This document shows positions 34,501-46,349 of a stretch of 64,000 bases of DNA, one piece after another. Position numbers and translations under genes: made by a program. The stretch is from Lithospermum erythrorhizon. Lineage: Eukaryota; Streptophyta; Magnoliopsida; Boraginales; Boraginaceae. The DNA lies in contig JADFUC010000614.1 of assembly GCA_019722365.1 (NCBI GenBank), positions 1 to 64,000 of the forward strand, written 5' to 3'. A model generated the notes under the pieces. It was given only the letters and a program-made list of their open reading frames with translations. It did not search any database and had not been told where the DNA came from. Numbering within the stretch: position 1 is the stretch's first letter; each line of letters starts with the position of its first letter.

Positions 34501-37470
34501 CGAAAATAAAAGTAGTAGTAGCAAAACTTTTAATCTATTATTAAAACTATATTATTACAAATTTTTAAGGGATCATATAATATGAACAAAATGAATTATA
34601 ATATAAAATAAAAATTATAATTTATATAAAATTTACGTAAATAGTTAATTACTTTATTTATTATCTCGGGTTTAAATGTTTGAAGCGTAAATACTTCACG
34701 TGCAGCGCTGCGTACATTTTCTAGTTAGATAAAGGTTCTGATGGATGTTTTTTATTGGTCAGTAGATTTGTAGATCTTTGCAAACTCTTATTGTCATTGG
34801 AAGCAAAATCAAAGGTATTTTTATTTCGTTTTTAGTATATATATATATTTATATTCATTTCGGATTTATTTTTTCAAAATATTTTCATAATTATATTTTT
34901 TAATATTCTTATTAATTTAAATAAAAAGATATTAATGATAAAATTTCAATTCAAAATCAAAAAACTTAATTCAAAAACGAAAACGTAAAAATGAATTGAA
35001 TGGACTAATGAATCCGATCCTACGAGTCAAAGATTTTATGTTCTATGAGCTTTTAGAATATGATGGAATAAATTAAAATGATTGATGTCTTCTTATCTTC
35101 TTATATTGTAAAGAAATAGATATTGTTTGCATCACACTATTGGTTCAATTAGGAAACAACACGTTTGTCATTTTAAAAATAAGGTTTCATACTATCAAAC
35201 TCCTACCTTGTTTAAGCCAAAATATTTTTAGAGACATTAAAATATGTTAATATAATAATTTCCCTATCCTACCTCCAATAAGTTATCAATTGATGATCCA
35301 AATTGTTATTACGTCAAAACATGTAAGTAGTTGAACAACATATCGCTTTCCTAGGCCGGCAGCCATTACTCTTACTCGTATCATATTACAGCTACTCAAG
35401 AATATACTCCGTAAGAATAATGTCACCTTTTTTTAATAAGGGGAAAGAAATTCAACAGAAGTGATGCTAAAAAACGCGGTTCCCTTGTTTCCTGGAAATT
35501 TATCAACTAATTAAAATTGTTTTCCCCAGTGGCAGACGAATCAATACTGCAAATGCAATCCTAAGGTCCTACTCACCAAAGGTCCATTAGCATTTTGCAT
35601 ATAAAGAAATCCACTGACCAAATATATTACTATAAAGAGCACATCATATTTAATATGGAATGGAGCAGAAAAGACAGACAAATTGGACATACCATTTCAA
35701 TTGAGTCTTTAGTATATGTAGATTTCTTTAGTAAGAAAGTTTTGATGAATTTATTTGACTTTGTTGGATAGTTAGTTAGACCACTTCTTCTTAGGGAATG
35801 GTCTATCTTATTATCATTCAAGGCTTCATTTTTTGTATCAATTTTTAACGTGGACTGGTCACTTGTGCTTGCAAGTTGCAACATCTAATCACAATCAAGT
35901 TATATGACCCTGCTTGTAAAGTAGAATCCCTCAAACCAAAGTTTATAGTTTACCCAAATACTTTACTAAAGCAGGACATCGAGGATAGCATACTGGCATA
36001 TCAGAGTAGTCATTGCTCTGGTGCACCATGACAACGAAGTGCAATATAAAGGTTTCGCTAATCACCTCTAGCTGAAATGTCAAGGGTTTGAGTCAGCACG
36101 GGATAAGTGATGAACAGTTACCAATCCTCTTAAAAGAATACAGAGTAATAATGATCTGATCTACGATCAAATGATTAATAAAACGCTTCAACAGAATGGT
36201 CATAATCTTCCCTAAATCTGACATCTGAATGATTAAGCTCCGCACTGCACTGGTGAATAAGGCAACACATCCATTTATTCTATTCGACTATTAAGAAAAT
36301 AAGGAGCTAACTAACAACAAACAAAATAAAAAATACAGTGTGCGATTTGATTTCCAGAATGATATTTTAACACTGAACAAGTAAAAATTAGATAACCTAT
36401 CAAGTTAGATTCAATGTGGCTCTGGATGATGTGCAATGGACTAATGGAGTTAAATAACTTCTCTACTTAACAGTGCAATCAAGTAATTCACCCCTTCGAT
36501 AACAAAGCACATGGCTTAGGTGATGGTGAAAGGACGAGATCCCATCTAACCTTTTTATCTACCTTCTGTCATGCATGATATGGACTGTTGGTGCTCATTC
36601 CTGATTCATAGAATACCTAATCTCATTCAATGCCATACAATAAGTACTGCATATTAGATAAGAATTCCTAAAGAAAAAAAAGTTTTAAACTAATTGAAAT
36701 TCTGTTTCCGAACATGGGAATTATGTCTATATTGTCCGCAAACTGATGATACAAGTTCTATGAAAAAAACAAGGAACTACCCTGAACTTCTTCTAATCCA
36801 ACACTTTCACAACATTAAGTTGAATCTTTTCATGGGAAGTTACAACTAACATAAAAGCTCAACAGGTGCAACAAATTTAATGCAATGTAAACAGAGCATT
36901 AGGAATAACAACCTCAACAACCATATTGAAAGAGCTCCATCAGTTTCTCATATCACTAACATAACTCCATTAAAATAAAACAGCAATTCAAAATGGAAGT
37001 AGACATTCATCTTGAAAATCAACTCACAGTGAATGCATAATATTCAGTTTTCAACCAATCATTTGCTCAATAATGCATCCGTTTTTCCATTAACAACAGA
37101 TAGTGACATCTTACCAACCAAGTGTTACATTTCACAGCTTCGATCTATAAGCAACATCAGCCCCAAATGGATCAAGGAGCAAATAATGATTTACTACGTA
37201 AGGCGCAACGAACAACCTATATGGATCCAAACCCGTTTTCCATTCAAACAAATTGTGAATTGTATCTGTTTTCTGCATGATCACAACTAGATCAAAAGGA
37301 CCCTAAATCTCTATCATCTTTATTTTCAATATACAACAGAAGAAAAGGATATTTTTTCCTCCACCATATCTAACTCTTTTGTTCATTATGTACAAGGATC
37401 TAATGATAGAAAACCACCAGTTAAAATTGAAAAATTGAAACCAACTCACCTCCATTCGAAATCTGTTCCA
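31559..37470. other. AT-rich intergenic region, no gene seen
   Basis: No frame here resembles a known protein, and no tRNA or other RNA gene was recognised. It holds the degenerate direct repeats at 31917-32830 and a Stowaway-like word (ACTCCCTCGAATCCCCC) near 33394-33410 without an identified partner. Otherwise it is very AT-rich, especially 32250-34700. Small frames at 32378, 33943, 35630 and 37033 have compositions expected from random AT-rich DNA. Confidence 0.7.
31917..32830. repeat. Degenerate direct repeats, about three copies
   Basis: Phrases recur in the same order. TAATGAGGATTGACCAAC ... AAACTTCAATGAAGG (31938-31985) recurs as TAATAAGGATTAACCAAC ... ATCTTCAATAAAGG (32498-32535) and as TAATAAGGATTAACCA ... 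AAACTTCAATCA (32789-32820). CAGTTCGGTG-like ends and ACACATGCAATT (32290 and 32650) also repeat. Spacing is irregular (about 560 and 290 bp). Nothing identifies the source. Confidence 0.6.
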
Positions 37471-39060
37471 TCAACATTTACCAGTAAAACTCCTCCCCTG
37501 CAAGACCTGAATCAGACACTTCGCATTTCGCCTCACTTTCTCATTATCATCTTCCAATAACCTTACACATATCTCAAAAACACCGTCTTTGGTAGCTTCA
37601 AAACACATTTCTTCACTGTAACTACACAATGCATTGATCGTCAAGAGGGCGTATTGTACCCCTCTCGAGCTTCCATTAGTCAAGAAATTAACCAATATCC
37701 CCAACACACCATTCCCATAATTCAACATCTCGTTCCGCCCCTCTCTACATTTAGCCAACAATCCCAAAACCTCGACGGCCCGTTCAAGGCCTGCAGATGC
37801 ATTCCTCAATAAAATCCCTACAGCCCTATTCTCCACAGCCCGGACCCTATTGTCACCAAACAAACACAGTGCATACAATGCAGTAGCTGCCTCCTTCCTT
37901 TCACGACCATTCCCGGCCCGGAGGAGGAAAACAAGGCCCGGTATAGCATGAGGGTATGTCCCAATTGTGGCCTTGTTGACTTCCACCACCGCCAAACTAG
38001 TCAACACCGTTGCTGCCACCGCTCTGGAGTCTCCGGCGCCACCATACAATGCAGAAACCACCTTCCCCAACAACCCCTCTGCCACCAAACCAACCTGTAA
38101 GAATGTGACAAACTAATTAGATTCAAATTGTCATACATATACAAGAAGGTAGAGGATGTAATAGGAAACAATCCTAAACTAGCATAAATTTAGCTACCAT
38201 AGACATCTATTTAAATATGATAAACAATGGTCAAGAATCACTATTGATATACAGTCACTATTACAACCTTGTTCGGTGGATGACCTTGTGCAAGAGGGGC
38301 CAGTCGCTCCCCCTAAATTTTTTTGAAATATAAATCTTTACTGCTATATTAAAAAATAGAATTCTAACATTCATTTATCCAAAAATAATGTTATACAACC
38401 TAAATTATTGTATTTTCTTTGTAATTCGATTCCGCTACCAATACTTTATTGGTTCCTACTTAAAATTCATTAATTTATACAGTTATTAATTTATTCGTCA
38501 TTCCTGACCTTATTATCATCATCCAAGCTCAAATTCAAGAACAAATGAAGTGCCTTCTCCTGTACCCGAACCCGAGCATCCCCAACCTCATTCGTATCAC
38601 TGTATGTGTGTGACCTTCTAGGCGAGTCGAGACAGTTCAAAAGGGCCGACACCACGCCAGCCTCAATCAACCTCCTCCTACTCCCCAAGTCCAGCTTCGA
38701 AATCCGACTAAGTTGGTCAAGGGACTTGACTTTAACATCTTGATCAGAACAAGTCAAGAGGGTATTGACCAAGGTTTGGGGGTCAGAAGATGGAGAATTG
38801 TTTTGGGACAAAGGGGGGGTAGTATTGGAAAGAGAGGAGATGAGGCTGCGGAGGGTGTGGTTGGGTATGAGGGTAGGGGGGTCAGGGATGGGTAGTTTAG
38901 TAATTGGACAAGTTCGGTGCCCAGAGTCGAACCAGCGTTGAATTGATGAACGGTCGAAGGTGTGACCAGATGAGATGATCACTGGGTCTGACATAAGTTC
39001 TAGTGAAATTGGACATCTTAAATCTTCTGGAACTAGTTGCCTAGGTTGTTTCCTTGACAT
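37471..39060 (-). CDS. PUB8: U-box/ARM-repeat E3 ubiquitin ligase, PUB8-like, two exons
   Basis: Predicted 391 residues from exon 1 (39060-38509) and exon 2 (38094-37471). The 414-bp intron has GT and a TTCTTACAG acceptor, and the joined frame reads DDDNK-VGLVAEG. The U-box is residues about 11-80: EDLRCPISLELMSDPVII, HTFDRSSIQRWFDSG, HRTCPITKLPIPDPP and LIPNHTLRSLI. It recruits a ubiquitin-charged E2. The rest (about 95-391) is ARM-type helical repeats for substrate binding, with LTSLAVVEVNKATIGTYPHA and ERKEAATALYALC. Length and wording closely match Arabidopsis PUB8 (374 residues as I recall). The start ATG is the first in frame before the U-box. The frame is intact, so probably functional in the cytosol or nucleus. 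The substrate is unknown. No operon-like context. Confidence 0.93.
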
Positions 39061-40660
39061 TGTTTGTTGTTTTTAGAGAGGAATTGTGTTGGTTTGGTTT
39101 TTTGAGGGGTTTAGGGGGGGTGTTTTTTTGTGAGGTGGAGAAAGGGTGCTTGTGTGTCTTAAAACAAAAACAAAATGAGAAAAGAAAGGAGGAAATGATG
39201 GGTAATTATTAGCTAGTACTGAGGAGTACTTGGCTGCTGCCTGCTTGTACTTGCTCATTCGAGTAGTTAAGGGGGGATGGTTGACTAATCATCATTGATC
39301 TACTGTTTTGAGGCTTTTTTCCTGATGGATAATGCATAATATTTGAACAAATAAATTTGTCAGTAGCATTCAAGGCCATTATATGATACTACTATTAATT
39401 TAAAAATATGGATTATTAATAATAACAATTTTCAAATTTAAAGAACATTCCACATTAGTTGGTAATACAATCTAAAAAATTCTTAGAATCCCTTCTAAAT
39501 TCTACAGTAATGTATAGTGTATTTCTTCAAGAGTTTTTCAAAAGAAAAAAATATGGATGGAGATGACATGGCAGTGGATGGAGAAGATTAGGCTCATGAA
39601 TTGTTTTTTCCCAGTGAAAAGTACTTCTTGGAGTACCTCTCCATTTCAAATTAAATTATGAAATATTTTTTTCGTACCTTATAATTATATTATGAAAAGT
39701 TATAATAAAATAATTTCATAAAATCAATTTTATGATTAATCAATGACATTAAATTTTATGTTTAATAAAGTACTAGGAGTAGTGATTTGTTTGTTGAGTT
39801 TTGATAAGAAAAAGTAAAACATTGGAGTATCAATTAGAATTAGGCTAATTAGTTGTTTGCCCACTGAGTATGTTTTTATTTTGATTTGTCTCATAAATTA
39901 TCACGATCTTTTCGGAGCTTTCTCGCATCTTTATGTCTTTTCGAAATTTTCAAGTACTTTTCATTTTTCATCCTGTTTTAGCGTTTAAAATTTATTTTTT
40001 CATTTAAAAACTTAAATGATTATTTTATTCACAACCTTACACTAAGTATACTTAGCCAATAGCATTTAAAATATTTTCTGTAATTCTGAAATAATATTAT
40101 TATCACGATTCAGATGCTAACTTCTAACTAAATAAAGGATATTGATTTTAGGCTTTCATTTGTTTGATAAAGTCATCATTCATTTCTACGTCGGCTTTTT
40201 AGCCAGAACTTAAATGATTAGTTGGGTGAATAACAGTGTTTATTCAAACATCAACATTTTTTGGTGTACTCCTCAATTCATTCGTTATAGAATGATTGAT
40301 TATTTGACTCTGAATTTAACAAGAAATATAATATATGAGGCAAATTCATAATGTTTTATTCGCCATCCTCTGAATTGTCTAACTTTTAATTTTTATAGTT
40401 GAGCTTTTAATGCGTGAATATTTTTATTTTTATTTTATGATATTTTATGAAAAATTTCAAATTATTTCCATTAATATATTTTTTATCAAATATTATAAAA
40501 ATCTGAATAAATATCTGCAGTAGTTGATTATTAAAAAAGTAACCAAGGTAGAATAATCTTTGTGTGGAATGAAATGGCCTCTTATTTGTGCACGAAAATA
40601 AGAAGAAACCCCTTTGGAAACGCTACAGGTACAAAAAATTTATCAAATCGATTAAGGTTA
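39061..40660. other. PUB8-like gene upstream region and AT-rich intergenic DNA
   Basis: The first 200 bp upstream of the ATG (39061-39260) are, on the minus strand, rich in C and CA runs (CACAAAAAAACACCCCCCC), consistent with a 5' untranslated leader. I could not fix a TATA box. The rest is AT-rich without supported genes. Confidence 0.5.
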
Positions 40661-42850
40661 GAGCTATCAATCTAGTTGTCTCTAAGTAGGGTGGCGTCCC
40701 ATACTATGGCTTGACTCGATATGGACTAAATTGTTTGATTTGAGCTTAGATGCTTGATTTGGATGTGTCTGGACAAGGCTGGGGCGAATCTTGAGGTACT
40801 TGACTTGAGATATAGTTTGAATGCAGAGGTTGCGCCCGGCGCGATCTCGTATGGTTGTGTGGACGTGATCTTTGGTCTTTGGATTTTTGACTTGAGGTAT
40901 GGAATTTGGGATTGCGCTGGACCGCTCCGCGATCACGAGTCGGCGGGGTGAGCACGGACTTTCTTGGTTGACTTGAGATTGGGCTTGGATATGATCACTG
41001 GCAGGGATGCTTCGGCCGGGCAATATAAAATATGGTGGACTAGTTCGGGGAGCCAACTGACATAATCTTGAATTGGCTAAATCTTGTAGCTTGGGGGTTG
41101 GGCTCGACCTTGAGGGGGCCTCGTGAAGAGCCTTATGTCCTAATCTTTGGATATAGGTAGCGAGGCAGCCGAGGGCGATCGTACCACTTGATTTGCTACG
41201 AGATTGCACTTGGCCGGCGTGTTTCTACCGGCTTGACTTGGATGTTTGAGCTAAAATTTCCGGTTATTCATCCCGGCTTTAGGGGCACCCAGCCAGCTTC
41301 CTTGTACATGGTGATGGACATGGAGGCGAGGGATTGATAGTTTGATCGTACCGCGATTTCTGGCTGAGGGCACTTGGCGTCGTGTTTCTGTCTCGCTTCG
41401 TTAGAGTATTGGGTGGGCGAAATTTCCGGTTATTCGATTTTGGGGAACTTTACAGCGATAGTGGATTCCTGTGATGCTTTGGGGTGGGGAATTAACCAAG
41501 GATTTCTCAGTGCTTTCATCTTGCTTTTAAATCTTGAGAGTTTTAGATTCTTTCCTCTTTCGCCAGAATCTTGGCTTTCGGGTGCTCAACTTTTGAATCT
41601 TTAAGCTTTGGGTGCTTACGCCTCTTAATCTTCAATCGTTGGGTGCTTCAGCCTTTGAATCTTGAGCTTTGGGTGCTTCGGTGCCTACGTGATCTTCTTC
41701 TTCACAGCTTTCTGCGGCTTTTCCATCTTTTTGCCTTGGCTTTTTGAATATGAATGAGCACCACTTCCATCTTATGAGCATTAATTGTCATGGTGTAAAG
41801 AGGCGGTGGTATGAGCTTTTCGAGGCTTGCTTTGGTTATTGATTTATTTTTCGGGGTGGTCTGATCTGACCGTTGATTAAATTAAATGTTGAACCATGAT
41901 CTGAACCATCTATTTTGAGTTAAATATTAAATTAATAATATTTAATCAAATGTTTGCCACCACCTTTTGGTTGGGAATTAGGCCACACACTTTCATTTTT
42001 CAATATTATGTTTTACCCTAATTCATTCCATCTTATTTTATCTGGTCGTCATTTTGAGCTCGTTTGTTCTAAAAATCCTATTTTTATTTCGGTTTTCTCC
42101 TCCAATTTATTATTAAAATCTCATAAATTTAGGGAACCCTATTCTAGGTTAAAATTAGGTTTAATTAATGTTTAAATCCTAATTTTAACCTAAAATTAAT
42201 ATCAGGTTCTTGAATCCTGGGAACCATATTATTCTCCACTGGCTTGATTTTGATTAGAAGTTCGGGTGAACTATAACCAACACATGTAATTATGTAATTG
42301 GTTGAGAATTAATTAAATCAATAAATGCATATAAAATTAATTTTATTAAACTTCAAGGAATTTTTCACTATCTCTGATTGCCCTCGGCTACAGCCTACGT
42401 GAGTAGGTGTTGGTGTTCGACCACGACTGTTAAGTATCGGAAGGGGTATTTATCGGTGTAGCTTCTCATTTAACATGAATGTTGTGTATCTTTGCTCTTA
42501 AATCATACGCTTCTATTTACCGGGACCTTGTAATACCGCTAGATTTCTGAGGCGGTAGCAGGTATGTAGAAGTTTATTGTGACATGATTTTATGTGATAT
42601 GACATACTTGAAGAGTAGAATAATTAATTTTTTTGCTTAACTAGAAATTAATTGTCTTCTTCGGATATATCCGACATAAATTTAATGTAAGTATGGTCTT
42701 GTCCGAACTGCATTAATTTATAAGCGGAGAGTCCGTTAGCATTTGTTGAGCTCTTGGTACATATGTTGATCATCGACTGCGTGCGGCTTGGGGATCAAGA
42801 GTCGAGGCGTAGTTCATGGTTTTTGGATGTTTTAAACTCTCTCATCCTTG
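40660..42850. repeat. Unclassified repeat-like region
   Basis: Composition changes at about 40660 to a GC-richer, indel-rich style like the other elements in this window. Repeated words such as TTGACTTGAGATAT, CTTGACTTGAGGTAT and CTTGATTTGGATGT occur (40750-41000). It includes the minisatellite at 41574-41700. I see no coding motif and no LTR partner. It may be leader or LTR of a degraded retroelement. Frames here are not supported. Confidence 0.4.
41574..41700. repeat. Minisatellite, about four units of roughly 30 bp
   Basis: The unit is close to GCTTTGGGTGCTTCAGCC followed by TTTGAATCTTGA. Copies start near 41574, 41604, 41638 and 41666 and have drifted by substitutions and short indels. 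Confidence 0.75.
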
Positions 42851-42929
42851 AGTGTGGGGCTTTTTATACTCTCACGAAAGTTTGTGGATAGTTGCTTTCG
42901 AGGAGTTAAAGAGATGAGTAAGCGGTTTG

Positions 42930-43045
42930 TAGTCTCATATCAAGGAGAGTGGAGAAAGTTTGTTCTCGTATCAAGAAGAATGGAGACATTTTATTCTCAT
43001 ATCAAGGAGATTATAGATAGTTCCAGGCTCGTATCAAGGGAGGCG
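42930..43045. repeat. Minisatellite, about four units of roughly 31 bp
   Basis: TCTCATATCAAGGAGA or TCTCGTATCAAGAAGA begins each unit (near 42933, 42964, 42994 and 43027). The C-A-T and C-G-T forms alternate between units. Confidence 0.75.
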
Positions 43046-43079
43046 ATGAAGCCGGGTTATCCTCTATCCCAGGAGCGTG

Positions 43080-43995
43080 GCATATGATAAGCTTTGCTTG
43101 AGAGCGAGAGTGCCTTTCTGAATGATAGGGTTGTTCACGATGGTTGCCCCCATTTTGACTTTGTCGGGATATGAATAAGATGCTATAAAGGTTCAGCATG
43201 GTAATTCCAAGGGTAATCTCCCGTAGAGACATGGAGTTCAGCTCGGCGGAGCACGATTGTCCACAGCTCTTAGTCTTTGAGATGAGCGAGAATGAGGCAT
43301 GCACTACTGACTTCGGCTATAGGATCCACGTCGTGTATTCCATGTTGCACTGAACTGATGTGTGCTTTATCATAAATTTAAAGTGTGGCTGATAGATACC
43401 AAGCTAATCGGTGAAAGCCATTTGGATTGCCGGTTAAGTGCATCTTGAAGTATCGAGAAGAACTAAAAGATGCTTTCTTGGTACTGTGGTGGAGATGAGG
43501 GGGGATTAGCGTTGACGGGGGAATGCGCGGCTTCGGTTTTCAAGCCCGGCGGTTTCACGACTATCATTCCAGATCTGGGTATGTATTTTGTCACCAGCGG
43601 TGGAGGCGAGTATCTTGGAGGAGTTCAAGCGAAGTGCGCATTGCCGATTCTACCCTGAGAATAAAGTGCATCGCGTCTGAGCCGGCAAGAAGCATGTTGG
43701 ATAAAAAGTTCGTGACCGAACTTGGTGTGGTACCTAGCATTGAGGGACCAATGGAATTGCTTTGTGGCAATCTTTGAGGCAATAGCTCGAGCTAAAGACC
43801 GAAACGCATCCACAAATCAGCTTACGTACTCAGAAAGTATCCACTGATTAGAGATATGCTTGATAGAGGTGATGTCGAAGTATGTAAAGAAAGTAGAAAG
43901 CAGAGGCCAATCGGCCGGCCACTACAAACCACTAAATCGGGCAAAGCATGATGAGCATGCGTGGCTTGTGGAGTCTTAAGCAGAGATGTCGCGGT
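43080..43995 (+). pseudogene. Copia-C reverse transcriptase end and RNase H
   Basis: Broken frames give LEVSRRTKRCFLGT-like wording (about 43440-43485), matching 'LKYLRRTKDMFLVYGG'. Further on are DKKFVTELGVVPSIEGPMEL (about 43700-43758), a LLCGNL stop, then DRGDVEVCK-like wording (43865-43890) and a HDEHAW tail (about 43948-43970). These are Copia RNase H blocks of the same family as Copia-E: the approach at 43165-43240 has a close parallel at 63585-63660. The 5' part of the element is missing. Confidence 0.8.
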
Positions 43996-44005
43996 GGTGT
44001 TAAGG

Positions 44006-45855
44006 TTAAGTGGGGGAGTCGGTAATATCTATTGTGTTATGTGAACAAATATTTGAATATTATTGCTTCTTATATTTTTAATATGTTGTTTGCTATGTCT
44101 TATGTTTAAATTTACATATAATATGCATGTAGTGTATCTCGATGAGTGAAAGGTAAATCCCTAAGGTTAATTATGTTTTCTAGAGGTAACATGGTAATTA
44201 ATTACGCCTCTTGAGACTAGAGGAAACATAAGATAGCCAAAGGCCTTGGTCGGAATCTTGATGGATTAGAGGCGGCAAGCATCGTATAGCCAACGTAGTG
44301 TTTTGATTAGTGATCAAGATTGATCACGTTAGCTGCGAGGACTAGATCGATACGAGAATTTTGCCGATGCAGTGGCTGGGGAGGCTGGCCCCGGTATGAC
44401 GAAGCAATTCATAGAAGATATGTATATACGTCACGCATGATATTTGTTTAGAATTTACAGAGTTAAATCAATTCTTAGACCTACGATATATAACTATACG
44501 TGTTATCTGAGCTCTACGTACTTTGACTATGACCAAGCGTCGCCTTAAGCGAGGGGATTATAACGGCATATGTTGGGTCGTAGCGGTGAAGATGTAGCGA
44601 TAGATGTTGATATATTGGAAGGGATTTTCGTCCTTGATATACAGGAAGATGCCGAGGCCCTCTACAGCAGTTGAGTGCTTGATTGGTTTATGGGACGCCA
44701 TAAAATGCTTATTCGGTTCATACTCGAGGTAAAAGAAAGTTGTGGTTGTTTCATGAGACACTTCTTATGGTTAGCTTCACGACTAGAATCGGCGTGATAA
44801 AGGAATTGTAAGATAATGCGTCAAGGGCAAGTGAAGTGTTGGAAATCAATGAGAATTGATTCCATTTATTATTATGCCGTTCGCGACGATTGTGTGTGAT
44901 TCATTTACTAGTTGGGTTAAATGTGATTATCGAGGAACTTAGTGTTCGAAGCAGTAATTGTATATTATTACTAGTGTGGGTTCACAAAGCTGAAATTTAA
45001 GGGGTTATGGCCGATTGCTAGATCTTACTCGTTAATCGTTATAATAGTAATTGGTCAATTATTATTATTACACAACTTACTATTATACGGGCCTAGAAGG
45101 TCACGCACATACGATTGGCCGTTGAGGTTATGTTTCATGTATGAAATTAAAAAGAGCGTATAATTGAGAAATGTATTTCTCAATTACAAGGGATACATTT
45201 TTATGTAGAATATCGGAGAATTGAACAAATAGAATCAATTAAGTAGTTATTTAATTGGTTCGAGTAATTTAGTATTTATCAATAACTTGAAATATTATTG
45301 ATATTGACTGGAATTACTATTTAATTAAGCTAATTAAATAGTTCAACTCGTCTTGACTAAATTTAGTGTCTTAGCAGACTAATAGAGTTAAGCGAGTCGA
45401 ACTAACGAGGTTGCTTATCGAGCTTGTTTTACTTTAGCCATATATAAAAAAGCGAACTTTAGGGTTTTTTATGACAAAAAAATTAAGTGAAAGCTTTTCA
45501 TAAAAAACCTAAAGATAACCCGCCCGCTTTGGCGAAATTCTCCAAGAAGTTTTCTTGGGTTTTTGGTTCTTGTTCATCCTTGTTTTACTAAGTAAATGGG
45601 TTCTTGATTGACCTGCTTGGTGTGGACCAACTAAGGGTAATAAATACGATTGATATTGCGACAAGGAGTTGAGGAAAGTCAATTCACGTTGTGAATTTGG
45701 GCGTGTGTTTTTAATTGGAATTTACTCATTTTGCTTGTAAGTACTACGTTCATATAATTGTAATTATATGTTTTGTATAATAATGTATTAATCACTTTAA
45801 GATCCACAGATTATGAATTTGTATTTATACTCATATATCCATAGTATTTCCATCA
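44006..45855 (+). repeat. Copia-C 3' end: polypurine tract and LTR sequence
   Basis: AAGTGGGGGAGT (44008-44020) looks like a polypurine tract, and LTR-like sequence follows. A second purine stretch, AAGGGCAAGTGAAG (44823-44836), is followed by TGTTGGAAATC. From there to about 45855 the sequence matches 57292-58320 (Copia-E 5' LTR). Whether the LTR is the whole 1.83 kb or only the last 1.02 kb is unresolved. A TATATAAA box lies at 45441-45448. The end near CATCA (45851-45855) is approximate. Confidence 0.65.
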
Positions 45856-46045
45856 CTATTATCCATAATCTCTTAGCTTGGTAAATTTGGCGTATCTCTA
45901 AATAAGATATTTGGAACCTTTGAAAACACATTTGATATTGAATGCTCTCGTCCACTTTTGTCACTGCCGATTCACAAACGAGGGGCCTTAGGTTGAACGA
46001 TTTTGATGGATTCTACTATAGTATTTTTAGTGCCTCATGGATTTA

Positions 46046-46313
46046 TATTACGGGAGGTTACAATTGTCGGGACATGGTCGGGAGCTATAGGTCCCGACTG
46101 TATCCCGATCTTTTTGACGTGTAATGTGGCTTGATAGGAGTTTATAGGTGAGATTCGAGGCTGAAGTCGAACTTCTCACCGATGTCGGACACGTATTTTG
46201 ACCTAGCATTTTTGTAGTGACCTAATGTTTTGTATAGGAGGCACATTAGATATTGTGTATAAATTGTACAGCATATTATTAATATGCGATCAAAGAGATT
46301 ATTTATTTACGTA
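46046..46313 (+). repeat. Copia-D 5' LTR
   Basis: Shared with 50758-51034: GAGGTTACAATTGTCG, a CGACC/TCCGATCTTT block, GTCGAACTTCTC, TTTTTGACCTAGC and TATTGTGTATAAA. The end is approximate because the copies diverge there. A primer-site-like TGGTAGGGCAAT follows at 46329-46340. Confidence 0.85.
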
Positions 46314-46349
46314 ATTGTCGAGGCAATCTGGTAGGGCAATTTTTTTTAC

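Noticed and set aside
37033..37290. 85-codon plus-strand frame downstream of the PUB8-like gene
   Set aside because: No domain or homology recognised, AT-rich, probably chance sequence in the 3' flank of the minus-strand gene.
38713..38895. Plus-strand frame opposite the PUB8-like exon 1
   Set aside because: Antisense shadow of the U-box exon.
40682..41209. 175-codon minus-strand frame
   Set aside because: Low-complexity wording without motifs in an unclassified repeat; the opposite strand has its own frame over the same bases. No support as a gene.
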